A DNA stretch of 64,000 bases from Euphorbia lathyris (GCF_963576675.1 NC_088911.1:74429256-74493255); one strand, 5' to 3'. Shown: positions 1-11,072, numbered from the stretch's first letter. Numbers and translations are program-made. The notes: generated from the letters alone by a model not told the origin.

Positions 1-134
1 CATTGAGCAAACACATTAGTACAAATAAATCAAAGCATTTAAATTTAATGTGTTAGAATATTTTTTATCATGGAGATTTAATTCTAGTTAAATAATTTTG
101 TCAAATCAAAATCATGTGGAAATGTGTTTCAACA
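1..134 (-). mobile_element. Copia-type LTR, 5' end only (truncated by window edge)
   Basis: The reverse complement begins TGTTGAAACA at position 134 and matches the first ~120 bp of the solo LTR at 25793-27123, with small indels. The rest lies left of the window, so a target duplication cannot be tested. The next bases (135 onward) start an unrelated minisatellite. Confidence 0.8.
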
Positions 135-137
135 ATA

Positions 138-416
138 CATACGTCATTCCATTCATTCTTTAGACATATCAAATACGTCAAAGCTCCATTTGAATACCAT
201 TATATACGTACGTCATTTTATTCATCCACAAGATGTATCTTATATGTCAAAACTCCATCCATGTACCATTGTACACATACACCATTCATTTATTCATTAT
301 TCATTATACATATGCAATACGTCGTTACTCCATCCGTATACTTCCGTATACATATGCCACTTCATTGATTCTTTGATTCATTTAGCCATAAGATGTATCA
401 TATACGTCGAATCTTC

Positions 417-477
<61 letters not shown>

Positions 478-632
478 ATTATATACGTACATCATTCATT
501 TATTCGTTTAGCCATAAGAGGTATCATATACGTCGAATCTTCATTTGTATACCATTGTATAAGTACGTTATCCGTTTATTCATTTAGCTATAAGACGCAT
601 CCTATACGTTGAAGCTCCATTTGTATAATGAT
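138..632. repeat. Degenerate ~70-bp minisatellite, about six units
   Basis: Units begin near 137, 205, 272, 347, 481 and 556. They share blocks such as TACGTCATTCATTTATTC, GCCATAAGATGTATC and ATACGTCGAA. One unit is lengthened by a microsatellite (416-476). ORFs here are repeat-derived and not genes. Confidence 0.75.
416..476. repeat. Compound microsatellite (TA)n(TG)n
   Basis: About nine TA dinucleotides run straight into about twenty-one TG dinucleotides, inside one minisatellite unit. Confidence 0.95.
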
Positions 633-912
633 AACATCCAAATTTAGTCTTGGGGAAAATGCGTAATAATATGGAAATAAAAGGAGTCCCCAGTATTATG
701 TCACACTATGTGGATTGTAATGAGATACGCCATACCAGTGAGATATGATGAAGGAAGCTGAATGAGGATTCGCCATCAAGTTTCATCTCAAAGGACATCT
801 GCCATCGTATCTCATTTTAACGGTTTCAGAGGAGATCAAAGGGTGCCTTTATAACTCCCCAAAACGAGAATGAATGTACTTGAATGGAAATTAATGGCCA
901 TGAAGAGGAGTA
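633..912. other. Unassigned stretch
   Basis: No coding signal on either strand and no inverted repeat that I recognise. It is the target region of the Mutator-type element that follows. Confidence 0.4.
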
Positions 913-921
913 ATGATGTGA

Positions 922-2247
922 GGGTAAATTTCATCAATGATGTACAACTTTTGCCCCATTTCACACTTTGGTGTACAACCTTCAATTTGTCTCACTCATA
1001 TGTACGAACTTATAGGTGACCTCCCACTTTGATGTATAGCAGGTAAAAATGACCGGTCAACCCAAAGTCAACGCGCCACGTCAGCATTTTGACTGGTTAA
1101 AAAGTCAAAATTTGACCATCTAACATAAAAATTACTTATATACTCCTTTCTTCCTCCTTCCTCTTCCTCTTTCTCTTTATCTTTCTCTCTCTTACTTCTC
1201 TCTACCTTATTACTCTCAACCAAAAACAGAAAATGATTTGACACTCTTCCATGGCTTTCCAAACAGACTTAATATCCAGTACAACAATATTTTCTAGTTT
1301 AAACGGGAATGAACAACCTGGCTTCAAACTCACATGAAAATGAATGAGATATAGATCTAGATATTCCAAACCAAGATTGGCGAGTGTATTTTGCAAAGCA
1401 GGAAGAACAAGGTGAGAGTGAGCGTCGGCCATATAAAGCTTAGAGGTTATAAAAAGTTCATTGCGGGATTTGATAAGGCCGAGTTTGAGAGCTTCGGAAA
1501 TGGGTCGCCGAGAGGCTTCTCTGGCCGATAGAGGGAAGTAGTGTCGAAGTGTCTATAGCCAAGTTTAATTGCATCGATTACTGATTGTTTCACTGATTCT
1601 CTATCTTCATTGAATGGAAATTCAGCTGTCCCATACCCTATTACTGGAATATTGATTTTGGAAACCTTGGGTATTAGATTCTCCATTTTGATATCCAATA
1701 AGCAAAATTAGTATTTCCCTTTGCTTTTTTTTTAAGTATTCTTTCTCCCTAGCCTTTTTTTTAAGTTTTCTTAATTATAAATGAATGGGTGATACATGAA
1801 TCATCAATCGACATTATTGACTAATATTAATATTTTGTTTTGTATCTTGAATCGCAGTTTAAGTAGTTTGACAAAATCTATTTTATGGAAGAATTTATTC
1901 ATATAAACTATTAGACTATTTGACAGATTATTTCTGTTTTTGGTAAAGAGAGAAATAAGGTATATATAGGGAGAGAGAAGAGTTAGAGAGAAAGGGAGAG
2001 GAGGAAGGAGGAAGAAGGAAGAAGATGGTATATAAGTAGTTTTATATTAGGTGGTAAAATTTTGACTTTTTGACCGGTCAAAATGCTGACGTGGCATGTT
2101 GACTTTGGGTTGGCCGTCATTTTTACCTACTATACACTAAAGTGGGAGGTCACCTATAAGTTCGTACATATTAGTGAGACAAATTGAAGGTTGTACACCA
2201 AAGTGTGAAATGGGGCAAAGGTTGTACACCATTGATGAAATTTACCC
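922..2247 (-). mobile_element. Pack-MULE: Mutator-type element carrying an aldo-keto reductase fragment
   Basis: Long terminal inverted repeats run 922-~1160 and ~2010-2247, beginning GGGTAAATTTCATCAATG on each strand. A perfect 9-bp direct repeat, ATGATGTGA, flanks it (913-921 and 2248-2256), the size typical of Mutator-like elements. No transposase is present. The only recognisable cargo is the aldo-keto reductase fragment at 1238-1698. A second element with the same termini lies at 2694-4213. Confidence 0.9.
1238..1698 (-). pseudogene. Captured aldo-keto reductase gene fragment (AKR4-like N-terminal part)
   Basis: From 1698 leftward the reading begins MDIKMENLIPKVS, then VIGYGTAEFP and [12 protein letters not shown], the N-terminal strand and catalytic Asp/Tyr region of plant NADPH-dependent aldo-keto reductases (chalcone/codeinone reductase-like group). 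A one-base frameshift near 1500 follows. In the next frame come [18 protein letters not shown] (active-site Lys region), [27 protein letters not shown] (active-site His) and VWKAMEECQ. About 150 of ~320 family residues are present, so it cannot encode a working enzyme. After ECQ the sequence passes directly into the purine-rich inner edge of the inverted repeat, as expected for a captured fragment. The family assignment is firm; the exact subfamily is not. Confidence 0.85.
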
Positions 2248-2256
2248 ATGATGTGA

Positions 2257-2683
2257 CTATTCAAATAGTTCCTCCTCCTTTTATAGGTTTATGGGGGAGA
2301 TTATGAGGCGACACAATTAATAAAAGAGTTTACAATCATTATGTTTGATCCTCTATTCAAAACCAAGGCCGCTTGAACTGTCTAGGCGCTTGAAATCGAG
2401 AATCTGCCTCTATTTTCTTCAATTAGTCCCTATTGGTGTTTTTTTGCCCCTGGACGATTTTTAGCCGTCTGGACACTGCTTTGACCGTTTAAGTGGCGAT
2501 GAACAAAAGCGTTTTTTTTTATTATTTATTTATTTTCGTTTTATTATAATTCATTTTTTAATATTGGCACTAGTTATTCGTGAATTGTGTTTATTATTTT
2601 TCAATATTTTGGTATAATTGCATTCCCTACTTGTTTTCATGTTATGGTTAAGACTTTAACGACATTGTTTAATAACTTTTGGT
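2257..2683. other. Intergenic, probable old element debris
   Basis: No ORF of interest. Around 2365-2500 there are blocks such as GTCTAGGCGCTTGAAATCG that resemble degenerate plant TIR elements, but no clear ends were found. Confidence 0.3.
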
Positions 2684-2693
2684 GAATTATATT

Positions 2694-4213
2694 GGGTAAA
2701 TTTCATCAATGGTGTACAACCTTTACCCTAAATCACACTTTGGTGTACAACCTTCAATTTGTCTCACTAATATGTACGAACTTAGGGGTGACCTCCCACT
2801 GTGGTGTACAACAGGTAAAAGTGACCGGTCAACACCGGTCAACGCGCCACATCATCAATTTTTATTATATTCATTCACTAAAGTGGACCTATTACATGTA
2901 TAATTACTAACTTACCCTTAACTATTTTATATCCATTAAAAAATTTCAATTTTCGTACTAAAACTTTCTCTCTTTTTTTCACATTTTCTCTCTCCTATTT
3001 TTTCCATCATTCTCTCTCTACGCTAGTGAAGCCGAAAACGATGAAGAGTTTGCTATATTAAATCAAACTCATCAAATTCAATTTTTCCATAAAAAAACCT
3101 CAAATCATCAAATCCTAATCTGAGTTCCTTCCCTCTACATATAGAAAAAAGGGATCAATAGAGAGAGAGAGAGAGAGAGAGAGAAATTGAAGCTACATAC
3201 ATAAACAAATGAATCAAACAGATTATGAATTGGGAGCAAAACAGTACAGTATTGGATTCCCAATTGGGAATCAAAACCCAAATTGAAAGACAAATTGATC
3301 AAAGTAATAAGTAAGGAAACAAAATTTGAAAGCCAAATTGAAAGAAAAAACGAATTGAAAGACAAATTGAAAGAAAACCCTTGCATATACAATATACTAA
3401 CTAACCTAGAATTAGGGATTTAAAATAAAAAAAATTGAAAACTAAACTAATCTGGAGATCAATTTGAATAATAGAGGTTGTGGAAGAAGTGGATGTGGCA
3501 GCTGGTTGAGTCTGGTGGTCACCATCTTTGAGCTGGTGAAGAAAACAAACTTATAAAGGGCAGAAGAAAAATCGAATTCTAGAAAGGAGGATAAAGAGGA
3601 ACTGTTATTTTTGGTCGGTTAACGTCGTTTCAAGCTATTAATTGAAAAAAAAGAAAATAGACAGACACCCAAAATGGAACTTCATCTTCTTCGACATTTC
3701 AAAGGGGGGGCTAGATTTTGGGGTTTAAATAGGTTGGAATTGGGCATGTTTTTATAACTTGAGGAATTTGTTTTAGTTTATTGTATTGACTTTTCTTCTT
3801 CAAATTCTAGCTGCTTACAAAAATTTTAAAAAAAATAGAGCAGCAACTGATTATGGAAGATGGAGGTATATGAGCCTAGTTTGAGAGAGAGAAGATTGAG
3901 AGAGAAAGAGAAAGTTAGAGAGAGAAAGTATTTAGACAATGAATGGAAGATGGAGGTATATTCTTTCTATGTAGGAAGAAACTTATAGGGGTATTTTAGT
4001 AAATGCATATATGGTAGGTCCCACTTTAGTGAATAGATATAATAAAAATTGATGATGTGGCGCGTTGACCAGCGTTGATCGGTCATTTTTACCTGTTGTA
4101 CACCACAGTGGGAGGTCACCCCTAAGTTCGTACATATTAGTGAGACAAATTGAAGGTTGTACACCAAAGTGTGATTTAGGGTAAAGATTGTACACCATAG
4201 ATGAAATTTACTC
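2694..4213. mobile_element. Non-autonomous Mutator-type element, same family as 922-2247
   Basis: Inverted repeats of ~210 bp (2694-~2905 and ~4005-4213) start GGGTAAATTTCATCAATG and are close to those of the first element. The direct repeat GAATTATATT (2684-2693 and 4214-4223) is 9-10 bp depending on how the last terminal base is read. The interior shares no obvious sequence with the first element. It contains a (GA)n tract at ~3161-3183 and no reading frame I recognise. Confidence 0.87.
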
Positions 4214-4337
4214 GAATTATATTACTTGTGAATATTATATTTTATTTATTTGAGCTGTTTCAGTGATATTGTTGTTGAGATGTTGGTGTTTACACATTTT
4301 TAAAGATATACGTTACAAATATATGTATTTTTAAATA

Positions 4338-4424
4338 CTCTCTCCGTTCCACAATACATGTCTTTTTAGAGATTTTTTTTGTTCCATAATAGATGTCATT
4401 TTGGTTTTTTCTATGTAAATAAAT
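4338..4424 (+). mobile_element. Stowaway/mariner-type terminus (left end)
   Basis: TA at 4336-4337 is followed by CTCTCTCCGTTCCACAATAC, then ATGTCTTTTTAGAG, a Stowaway-like end. A matching inverted end with TA lies at 13282-13315. Sequence resumes after the nested element at 5171. Whether the two ends belong to one insertion is unproven. Confidence 0.5.
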
Positions 4425-5170
4425 GGCAAAAAGCATCCTAAGGCCCCTGATCTTTCATTGTTTGGTGCATTAAGCCCTCGATCTTTTATTTAGACACATT
4501 GAGCCCCTCATCTTTCACCATTTGGTGCATTAAGCCCTCGATCTTTCATTTAGACACATTGAACCCTTGATCTTTCATATATAGGTGTATTAGGTCCTTC
4601 CATAAATCAATTAATATATAGGTTTATTAAGGGCATGTTTGGTTAGGTTTATATAACTGCAGCGTTTCGCATTTTCTCTGGACACTGCAACATTTTGGAG
4701 CTTTTCATGAAAAGCTCTTTTCATGAACAGTTGTTTGTAGTTACTTGTTATTGATAAAATTACCCTTCTTATTTCGACAAAATGTGCTTTAATTTTAACA
4801 TTATTTTTATTTTTAGAACATAATTATCGAAAAACAAGGTTTTATTGTGTTCAATAAATTTTTTATTTTTTATTTAAATTATTTTTATTAATTTGTATAA
4901 TATATTTTTTATTTTAGAATTTGTTATTTTTAGAACATCATTTGTTGTCACACCAAACATGTCCTTAATAAACCTATATATTAATTGATTTATGGAAGGA
5001 CCTAATACACTCATATATGAAAGATCAAGGGCTCAATGTGTCTAAATGAAAGATCGAGGGCTTAATGCACCAAATGGTGAAAGATGAGGGGCTCAATGTG
5101 TCTAAATAAAAGATCGAGGGCTTAATGCACCAAACAATGAAAGATCAGGGGCCTCAGGATGCTTTTTGCC
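4425..5170. mobile_element. Mutator-like MITE with ~220-bp inverted repeats
   Basis: The left end is GGCAAAAAGCATCCTAAGG and the right end is its complement. A perfect 9-bp direct repeat TAAATAAAT lies at 4416-4424 and 5171-5179. Each arm holds two or three copies of a GATCTTTCA/TAGACACATTGA module. No coding capacity. A possible smaller insertion lies inside (4631-4964). Confidence 0.88.
4631..4964. mobile_element. Possible nested MITE flanked by TTAA
   Basis: It begins GGGCATGTTTGGTT and ends CACCAAACATGTCC, with TTAA immediately outside both ends (4627-4630, 4965-4968). Because TTAA is palindromic and sits in the longer inverted repeat of the enclosing element, this could simply be the inner part of that repeat. 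Confidence 0.35.
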
Positions 5171-5389
5171 TAAATAAATTGATTTTTACCAAATATACCT
5201 TTATTTAAATTTAATTTTACAGAAATGGTTTATTAATTAAAGTACACAGTTTTCCATTACTTCACCACGTTTCTAAGAGACTCTTCATTGTCCATCACGT
5301 TAGTTGCACTCCATATTTACTACTCCCTCCATTCTTTTTTCTAGAGAGCAGACATTTTCTTTGAGAGAAAAGCATCAACACAAAGTAAT

Positions 5390-5703
5390 ATGACAAGCTT
5401 CAGGAAGGTAATGAAGAGAGCAAGAGATGACAAGGGATTAAACATTGAAAAGAAGACAGGATTCAAGAGGACATTGAAGAACCAATAAGATAGAGTTTTT
5501 GAAAACCCACAAAACAAGACAGATTTCAAGATAAAACTCAAGGAAGAAGAAGAATATAAGGAGTTGAGTTCTATAAAGAAAAAAATTCCATTGGGCTTTG
5601 ATTTAAATAAATTTCCAGAAGAAGAAGGTGAAGTTTTTGGAAACCCAGAATCACAACAAGCCATTAGGATGATGTTGAAGATTTATCTTCCTAGGTTTTA
5701 TTA
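5390..5703 (+). other. Possible decayed coding segment, unidentified
   Basis: Plus-strand reading from 5390 gives a Lys/Glu-rich peptide with one in-frame stop and an EAR-like FDLN inside IPLGFDLNKFPEEEGEVFG. Past ~5640 the open frame changes. I recognise no family. It may be cargo of the surrounding element or chance. Confidence 0.2.
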
Positions 5704-7138
5704 AGAATGTTAATAGTCTTTAATTTATTCTAGCAATTGTATTTCTGATTTTGTACTTCAAATTTGGGAGTAAAATTTGGATGTCCAAATGGTTTTATTG
5801 TGTTTGTGGAGATGAATTTTCTGTGTGGACTCAATTTTGTAAAGATGGTTTTGTTGTGTAAGCAAATATTCATTATCAGGAAAGCAGAGACTTTTAGGAA
5901 AACTAGTGTATGCTTTGTTTTGTTTCTGAAATTTGAGAATAATTACGGTTCAACAAAAAAAAACTTCATTATCAGCAAACCAGAGAATTTATTGGGTTGA
6001 GAAGCATCCTTGCTGTATGAATATGAAATGCATTGTCTGAATTTTTTTTTTTTTTGGTAAGAGTCTGAATTTCTAATATACACAATTGATGCTATTGTTT
6101 TATTATGCTTGTTCATCTATGATTGAAACTCAATGATGCACAATCCTTATCAAGATTTAAGTTAAAAGTATCAATGAAGATTTGGTAGGTTGGGAATGAA
6201 TCATGGGACAAGAAAATGTATAATCGAATTTTTTCCCTTTAAGTATGTCCCAGAGTCATGGATTTCTCAGTTGCTCTTTAGTCACCTTCATTCCCTACCA
6301 CTCCCACTCCAATCAAACTTAATTTTTCTATTTTTGACCCTTTCCCTTTTAGAATTTCATTAATCACACTAACCATCAGTCGCATTTTAAAAACTGTGAC
6401 TACTTAATTAATCTAACTACGATATATGGTATAGTAAAACCATACGTGTTTTAATACCGTGACTCTGATACGGTTGGCTGAATTTAAAATCATGACTACT
6501 TAATTAATCAAATCATAATATGTGGTCAAATAAAACCACATGCCCGTGTGATATTGTAAGTTGAATTTCAGTCGAGAAATCTCAAATTAAGCATCAGATA
6601 CCACACTAATTTCAATTTCACCCGTAGCAGCAGAAAAAATAGCATTAGCATTGCATAACTTAAGTCATTGGAGTTAGATTTTAAATTGAAATCCCTTATA
6701 CCTATACCTTTTATTACCTTATAAACTTTCATTCATGCCTTAATAAGCATTTATCATCTTGTTATTGGAATATTGCCAACTTACCAATTGTGTATTCCTA
6801 ATTAGCTAATCAGGTTCAAAAGTATTAATAGACCAGATAATACATTACTAGCATTCCACTATTTCCACATAAGGTACTCATTTTACGTTTTGCTTAATTT
6901 AAGTTTCTCTTATTACAAAAGCAAAAAACTTGTAAATTTAAACTTAAAATTGATAAATCATGAAAGGCCATATCTGTACCATTTAAAAGTAGAAGTCACA
7001 ATAAACCAAAATTATGTCAATCACAAAAGGATATATACCACCTAAAACGAATATATAGATTTTATAGTTAAGCAATCAAAACTTGACCAAAACTTTCAAC
7101 ATTTAAGTCTAAATTACAATTTGAGAGACAAAATCCAA
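5704..7138. other. Noncoding interior of the mariner-like element
   Basis: AT-rich, with no supported gene. Around 6370-6560 a loosely repeated block (ACTTAATTAAT, then ATATGTGG/ATATATGG, then AAAACCA) appears twice. Confidence 0.4.
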
Positions 7139-9434
7139 CTAAACTTCTTGTACTAAATACTGAATTACTTCTTGTACCAATGCAGCATCACATTTTATTT
7201 GAGAAGGGAGTTCACCTCTGCTTTCTAACATTGCTTTGTTTATATGTGGAATTTTATAACCTTGAGAACCTCTTGCCTTCATAATTTCTATCATGCATAG
7301 CTGCAAGGTCAAAAATATATAATCTGATTTGACAATTGGAAAAGATTCAAATGACTTCACCACAACACCAATTAGTTCATCAACAGTTTTTGGTGCCTCT
7401 TTATTTTATAACGATTGAATAGCAGCAAAAAAACTAAGGTCTAAGACATTCAAATCAGGAGAATTTGCAGGCTGACTACTTAAACGGGTGTCAAAACCAC
7501 CTTCTGTTGCTGCTCGGCGAAAATCGATATCATCATTAGTAATATGTGTTTTTGCATTATCTTGGTGAATAAAAATTGGATAGTTCGACTCCTCTCTGGG
7601 CCATTTTTCCTTGATGGCAGGTAATACCTTTTCAATCATGTAGGACTTTATAACTTGTCTATTAACTGAAGTTAGCGGCTTTGTTTCCATGGTCCCAGCA
7701 GCCCTGTTAATACTATTCCTTTTAGCAGGCTCTTGAGTGACAAAAGGGAACACACCAATTTTTCCAGAGAAAATCTCATTTCTTTCAGCATCAAACCTTG
7801 GTCGGGCTAAAGCAACCAAAAACATAACCTTTCCAATGAAGTTTTTACTCTTACATGTACGCAACGGTTCTTCTTCGGTCGGAAGCAAGTAATAATTTTC
7901 TGATCTTTTGGTCATAAAAAAACCATTTTTCATCTATATGGACCATATTATACATACCTTTGAATGTTGGTTCATGTGGTATGGTACTTGCATCAAGCAT
8001 CGACAAACAGAATTGTAATCTTGATCTTTTGTTTTCTTCTTTAAGAAAAGGCTTTATAGCATTTGAATGGCGTCGTATCTCTCTAGACTGTAGACGCCTA
8101 GTCAATGTAGTTGTGCTTATATTTGTAGCTCAAGATAAAGATCGAAGAGTCGTTCGTCTATGCAAAGGAACATTTTGAATTTGATCAAAATCAATTTCTA
8201 CTCTATTGCGACCATAATTTCTTGTCTTTCTATGCGAGATATCAATATTTTCACCACAATCTTTCGCTTGTTTCCAAATACATTGAACAATACGGATTGA
8301 GATAGAAAATGATGCTGCAACCATTGTTGTTACCTGTCTGCTCAATTTTCCATCAATGCTCTTTTGTAGTAACATCTCGTAAATTGATTAGCGTTTTTCA
8401 TTACTCAACATTGCTTTTGTTCTCCTAACTGTTGATGGTGTTTCCACATTTTCATTACGTTTATTGACATCTGTTAAAAAACACAATACAATTATGCTAC
8501 TTATAAGAACAATAAAACTAAGGATTAATATAAGAAAACATATCCAAAAATAACTTTCATTCTCGACCCTGCAAATTTTAAGCAACACATCAACCTAGCC
8601 CCATTCAAATAAAACAACTTTGCTACACATTCAATTTAGGACCAATCACACTTGATTAATGATATGTTTTTACATTTATTATTATTCTCTCACTTTTATC
8701 CACTTGTTTTAGCATTTTAGTTTCAACATAATAAATTGTTCTGGCTTTATGTACTTAATGGAACCCAAAACAACAATTTAGGACCAATCGAATAGATGAG
8801 TTGGTGTAATTAAGGGAATCACTTTTTTTCTTAATTATTAACAACATAATCTCAGATTTAATAAGGCACCATAATAAAGTTGGGTTAGAGTCTTAAAATT
8901 TATAAGTATTCAGCAGAATTTTTATAAGGCACTCATGTGATGTCCATTTATGGATATATGCATGCTCTTATCTCATCTATTCGATTAAAGACCATAATTG
9001 ATTATTAGCCTTATTGTCACTGAGCTGCATCAACATTTCTAATTAGTTCCAGTTAGAACCCAAAACCCATTAAAAAAACTATCAGTTCAAAATAATAACC
9101 ATTAAAATTATCACAGCAAAAATAACAATCTAATAGAATTATCAGTTCCATATCAAGATGACAATAACCCAAAAGAATTTTCAGTTCTAAACAATAACAC
9201 AAGAGAATTTAGAGTTTGATTTTAGAATGATTATAACATACCCAATTCCAAGTTTGCTCCTAATTCCTGAACCTGTTCTGAACCACAATTTATTCCATTG
9301 TTGAAATCTGATAATTGAGAGTTAGGACTGGTGTTGAGGTCTGGAATACTAAAATTAGAGTTCTCTTGAGATTGCCCATCATCATTGTATTGCACATTTA
9401 AATCAATTTCTCTCAAAGGCAACCTTCTAGCCAT
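7139..9434 (-). pseudogene. Plant mariner-like (DD39D) transposase, two exons, inactivated
   Basis: Exon 1 is 9242-9434 (starts MARRLPLREIDLNVQ, donor GTATGT). Exon 2 is 7139-8471 (acceptor TTAACAG), joined in phase. The middle carries helix-turn-helix-like sequence (VTTMVAASFSISIRIVQCIW), then KPFLKEENKRSRLQFCLSML. Catalytic aspartates are in VHIDEKWFF, HQDNAKTH and NSPDLNVLD; 39 residues separate the second and third Asp, hence DD39D. The C-terminus has KARGSQGYKIPHINKAML. Damage: stops after LSNEKR, after TTLRSLS and after FFAAIQSL, plus a frameshift near 7930. Family identity is firm. The protein cannot be made as a whole. Confidence 0.92.
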
Positions 9435-9612
9435 TTTTTAGAAAGGATTATTGAAGATGAATTAGTAAGAATTTTCAGGGAAGAATGGAGAGAGGGTTAT
9501 TTGCAGGGAAAGAAATGATCAAAAGCATGTTTAGCTTCCCAAGTCTGTCATGCGTGTAATACAGATAGCATAAAAGCCAATTATTAAGGGTAAGTAATTT
9601 TTATCAAATATT

Positions 9613-9632
9613 AAAGGCACTTTTAATTCCTG
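9613..9632. other. Target-site duplication, left copy, of LINE 9633-11011
   Basis: The 20 bases here, AAAGGCAC then TTTTAATTCCTG, recur exactly at 11012-11031 after the LINE tail. The first As overlap the poly-A tract, so at least 17 bp are diagnostic. Confidence 0.92.
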
Positions 9633-11011
9633 GTTGGTTGGAATGTGGGAAATGGTAAGACAGTCAATTTCTGGTTTGATAAATGGGTTGGTGATAAACC
9701 TCTGTTGGAAGTGTGTAGCTCCCTTCCTCCTGCTAATTGTCGTAACTGGAAGATTGCTGATGTGGTGGATGCTAATGGTGATTGGATTTGGTCTAAATTT
9801 GAGACTTTCTTCAATTTGGAGACCCTCCTCAGAATCAGAGGTGTTAAGATTAGTAGCATGGAGGAAGATAAGGATAATTATTGTTGGGCTTCCACCAATA
9901 ATGGTGCTTATTCTTGTAAGTCTGCTTTTGTGTTTTTTAGTAACAGTAATGAAGAGCCTCAGTCTGAGATTTGGAAGATGTTATGGTCTATGAAAGTGCC
10001 CTATCGAGTTAGAAGTTTCTTATGGCTTGGGATGAAAAACAGGCTCCTTACTAATTCAGATAGAAGAAGGCGCCATTTGGTGGAGTCTGGGGATTGTACC
10101 AGATGTAGAGGGCAGGAGGAAACCATTTGTCATGCTCTTAGGGATTGTGAGAAAAGCAAGACTATTTGGAGGAAAATTCTCTCGGGGCATATGACTGACA
10201 GATTCTTCTCTTATTCTAATCTGGATTGGTTGAAGGATGGTATTAATGGTAAGTTGATGTCTAATTGGGAGAATGGAGATATTTTCTTTGCTATGGTTTG
10301 TCACCAGATTTGGGATTGGAGAAACAAGGAGATTTTTGAAAATTTTTCTATTAATATTCCTAACTTGGTTGATTTTTTTGCTAAAAAAGTGGACCAGGTT
10401 ATCAGTAGTTTTAAAGAGGGTTCTATGGCTGATTGTTTCCAAAGGAGAGATATTCATCTTCTTTGCTGGAGAAGACCCCAGGAAGGTTTCTTAAAGCTCA
10501 ATACAGATGGCTCTTGTCTGGCTAATGAAAATATTGCTGCTGGGGGAGTTTTAAGAGATGATGGGGGCGCTTGGATTTCTGGTTTCCATCATAATCTTGG
10601 TAAAGGTTCATCTTTTTTAGCTGAATTATGGGGTATTTTTTCAGGGCTTACTCTGGCTAAGAGCTTGGGGGTGGGTAATCTGGTTGTGGAATCTGACAAT
10701 CAGGAAGCTATCAGGCTAATCTCTAATAACATTGAAAGTGGGTTGAGAAGTAATAATCTGGTTAATGAGATCAAGAGGCTTTGCCAAGGCTTTGTTTCTA
10801 TTTCTTTCAACCATATTTTTAGAGAGCAGAACAGGGTAGCAGATCGTCTGGCGGCTGCTGGGCATGAAGGAAGCTATGGAATCACTACTTTTACCTCTCC
10901 TCCGAGCTTTCTTTCCTCTTTTCTCCTGGATGATGTGGTGGGGGTCAGCTTCCCCAGGCTGATCCCGGGTTAGTTTTGTTGTTTTTTGTTGTTCTTATTC
11001 CTACCAAAAAA
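9633..11011 (+). mobile_element. 5'-truncated L1-type LINE
   Basis: It is flanked by a 20-bp direct repeat and ends in an A tract after CCTACC. It contains only the zinc-finger and RNase H end of ORF2. It is the same subfamily as the LINE at 33187-53363 (shared IADVVD, GDWIWSKFE, LLRIRGVKISS). It interrupts the 5' part of the mariner-like element. Confidence 0.95.
9645..10973 (+). pseudogene. LINE ORF2 C-terminal fragment: zf-RVT and RNase H domains
   Basis: An uninterrupted 442-codon frame; the true ORF2 start is lost by truncation. Residues ~80-170 form the reverse-transcriptase zinc-binding region, with CTRCRGQEETICHALRDC. Residues ~285-415 form RNase H, with its four expected acidic residues: LNTDGSC (Asp), LAELWG (Glu), VESDNQEA (Asp) and NRVADRLAA (Asp). 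The frame ends VSFPRLIPG, as in the related copy at 53311. There is no promoter or start context, so it is not expected to be expressed as a gene. Confidence 0.9.
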
Positions 11012-11072
11012 AAAGGCACTTTTAATTCCTGTGCCAGACTCTTAAACGACATCTAATTAGAAACAGAGGGAG

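Larger units (their letters stand above)
5323..11072 (-). mobile_element. Mariner-like element with decayed transposase, interrupted by a LINE
   Basis: The right end reads, on the minus strand, CTCCCTCTGTTTCTAATTAG after TA (11073-11074). The left end is CTCCCTCCATTC after TA (5321-5322). The two ends agree well only over the first dozen bases. The transposase runs on the minus strand (7139-9434). Removing the inserted LINE (9633-11011) leaves ~4.4 kb, a normal size for plant mariner-like elements. The 1.8 kb left of the transposase is long for a 3' flank, so the true left end may lie elsewhere. Confidence 0.65.

Noticed and set aside
124..612. Open frame of 162 codons over the minisatellite
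   Set aside because: It is made of repeat units and a (TG)n run read as Val/Cys; no domain and no homologue that I can recall.
9634..9993. 119-codon plus-strand frame overlapping the LINE
   Set aside because: It is a shadow of the in-frame zf-RVT/RNase H reading at 9645-10973.
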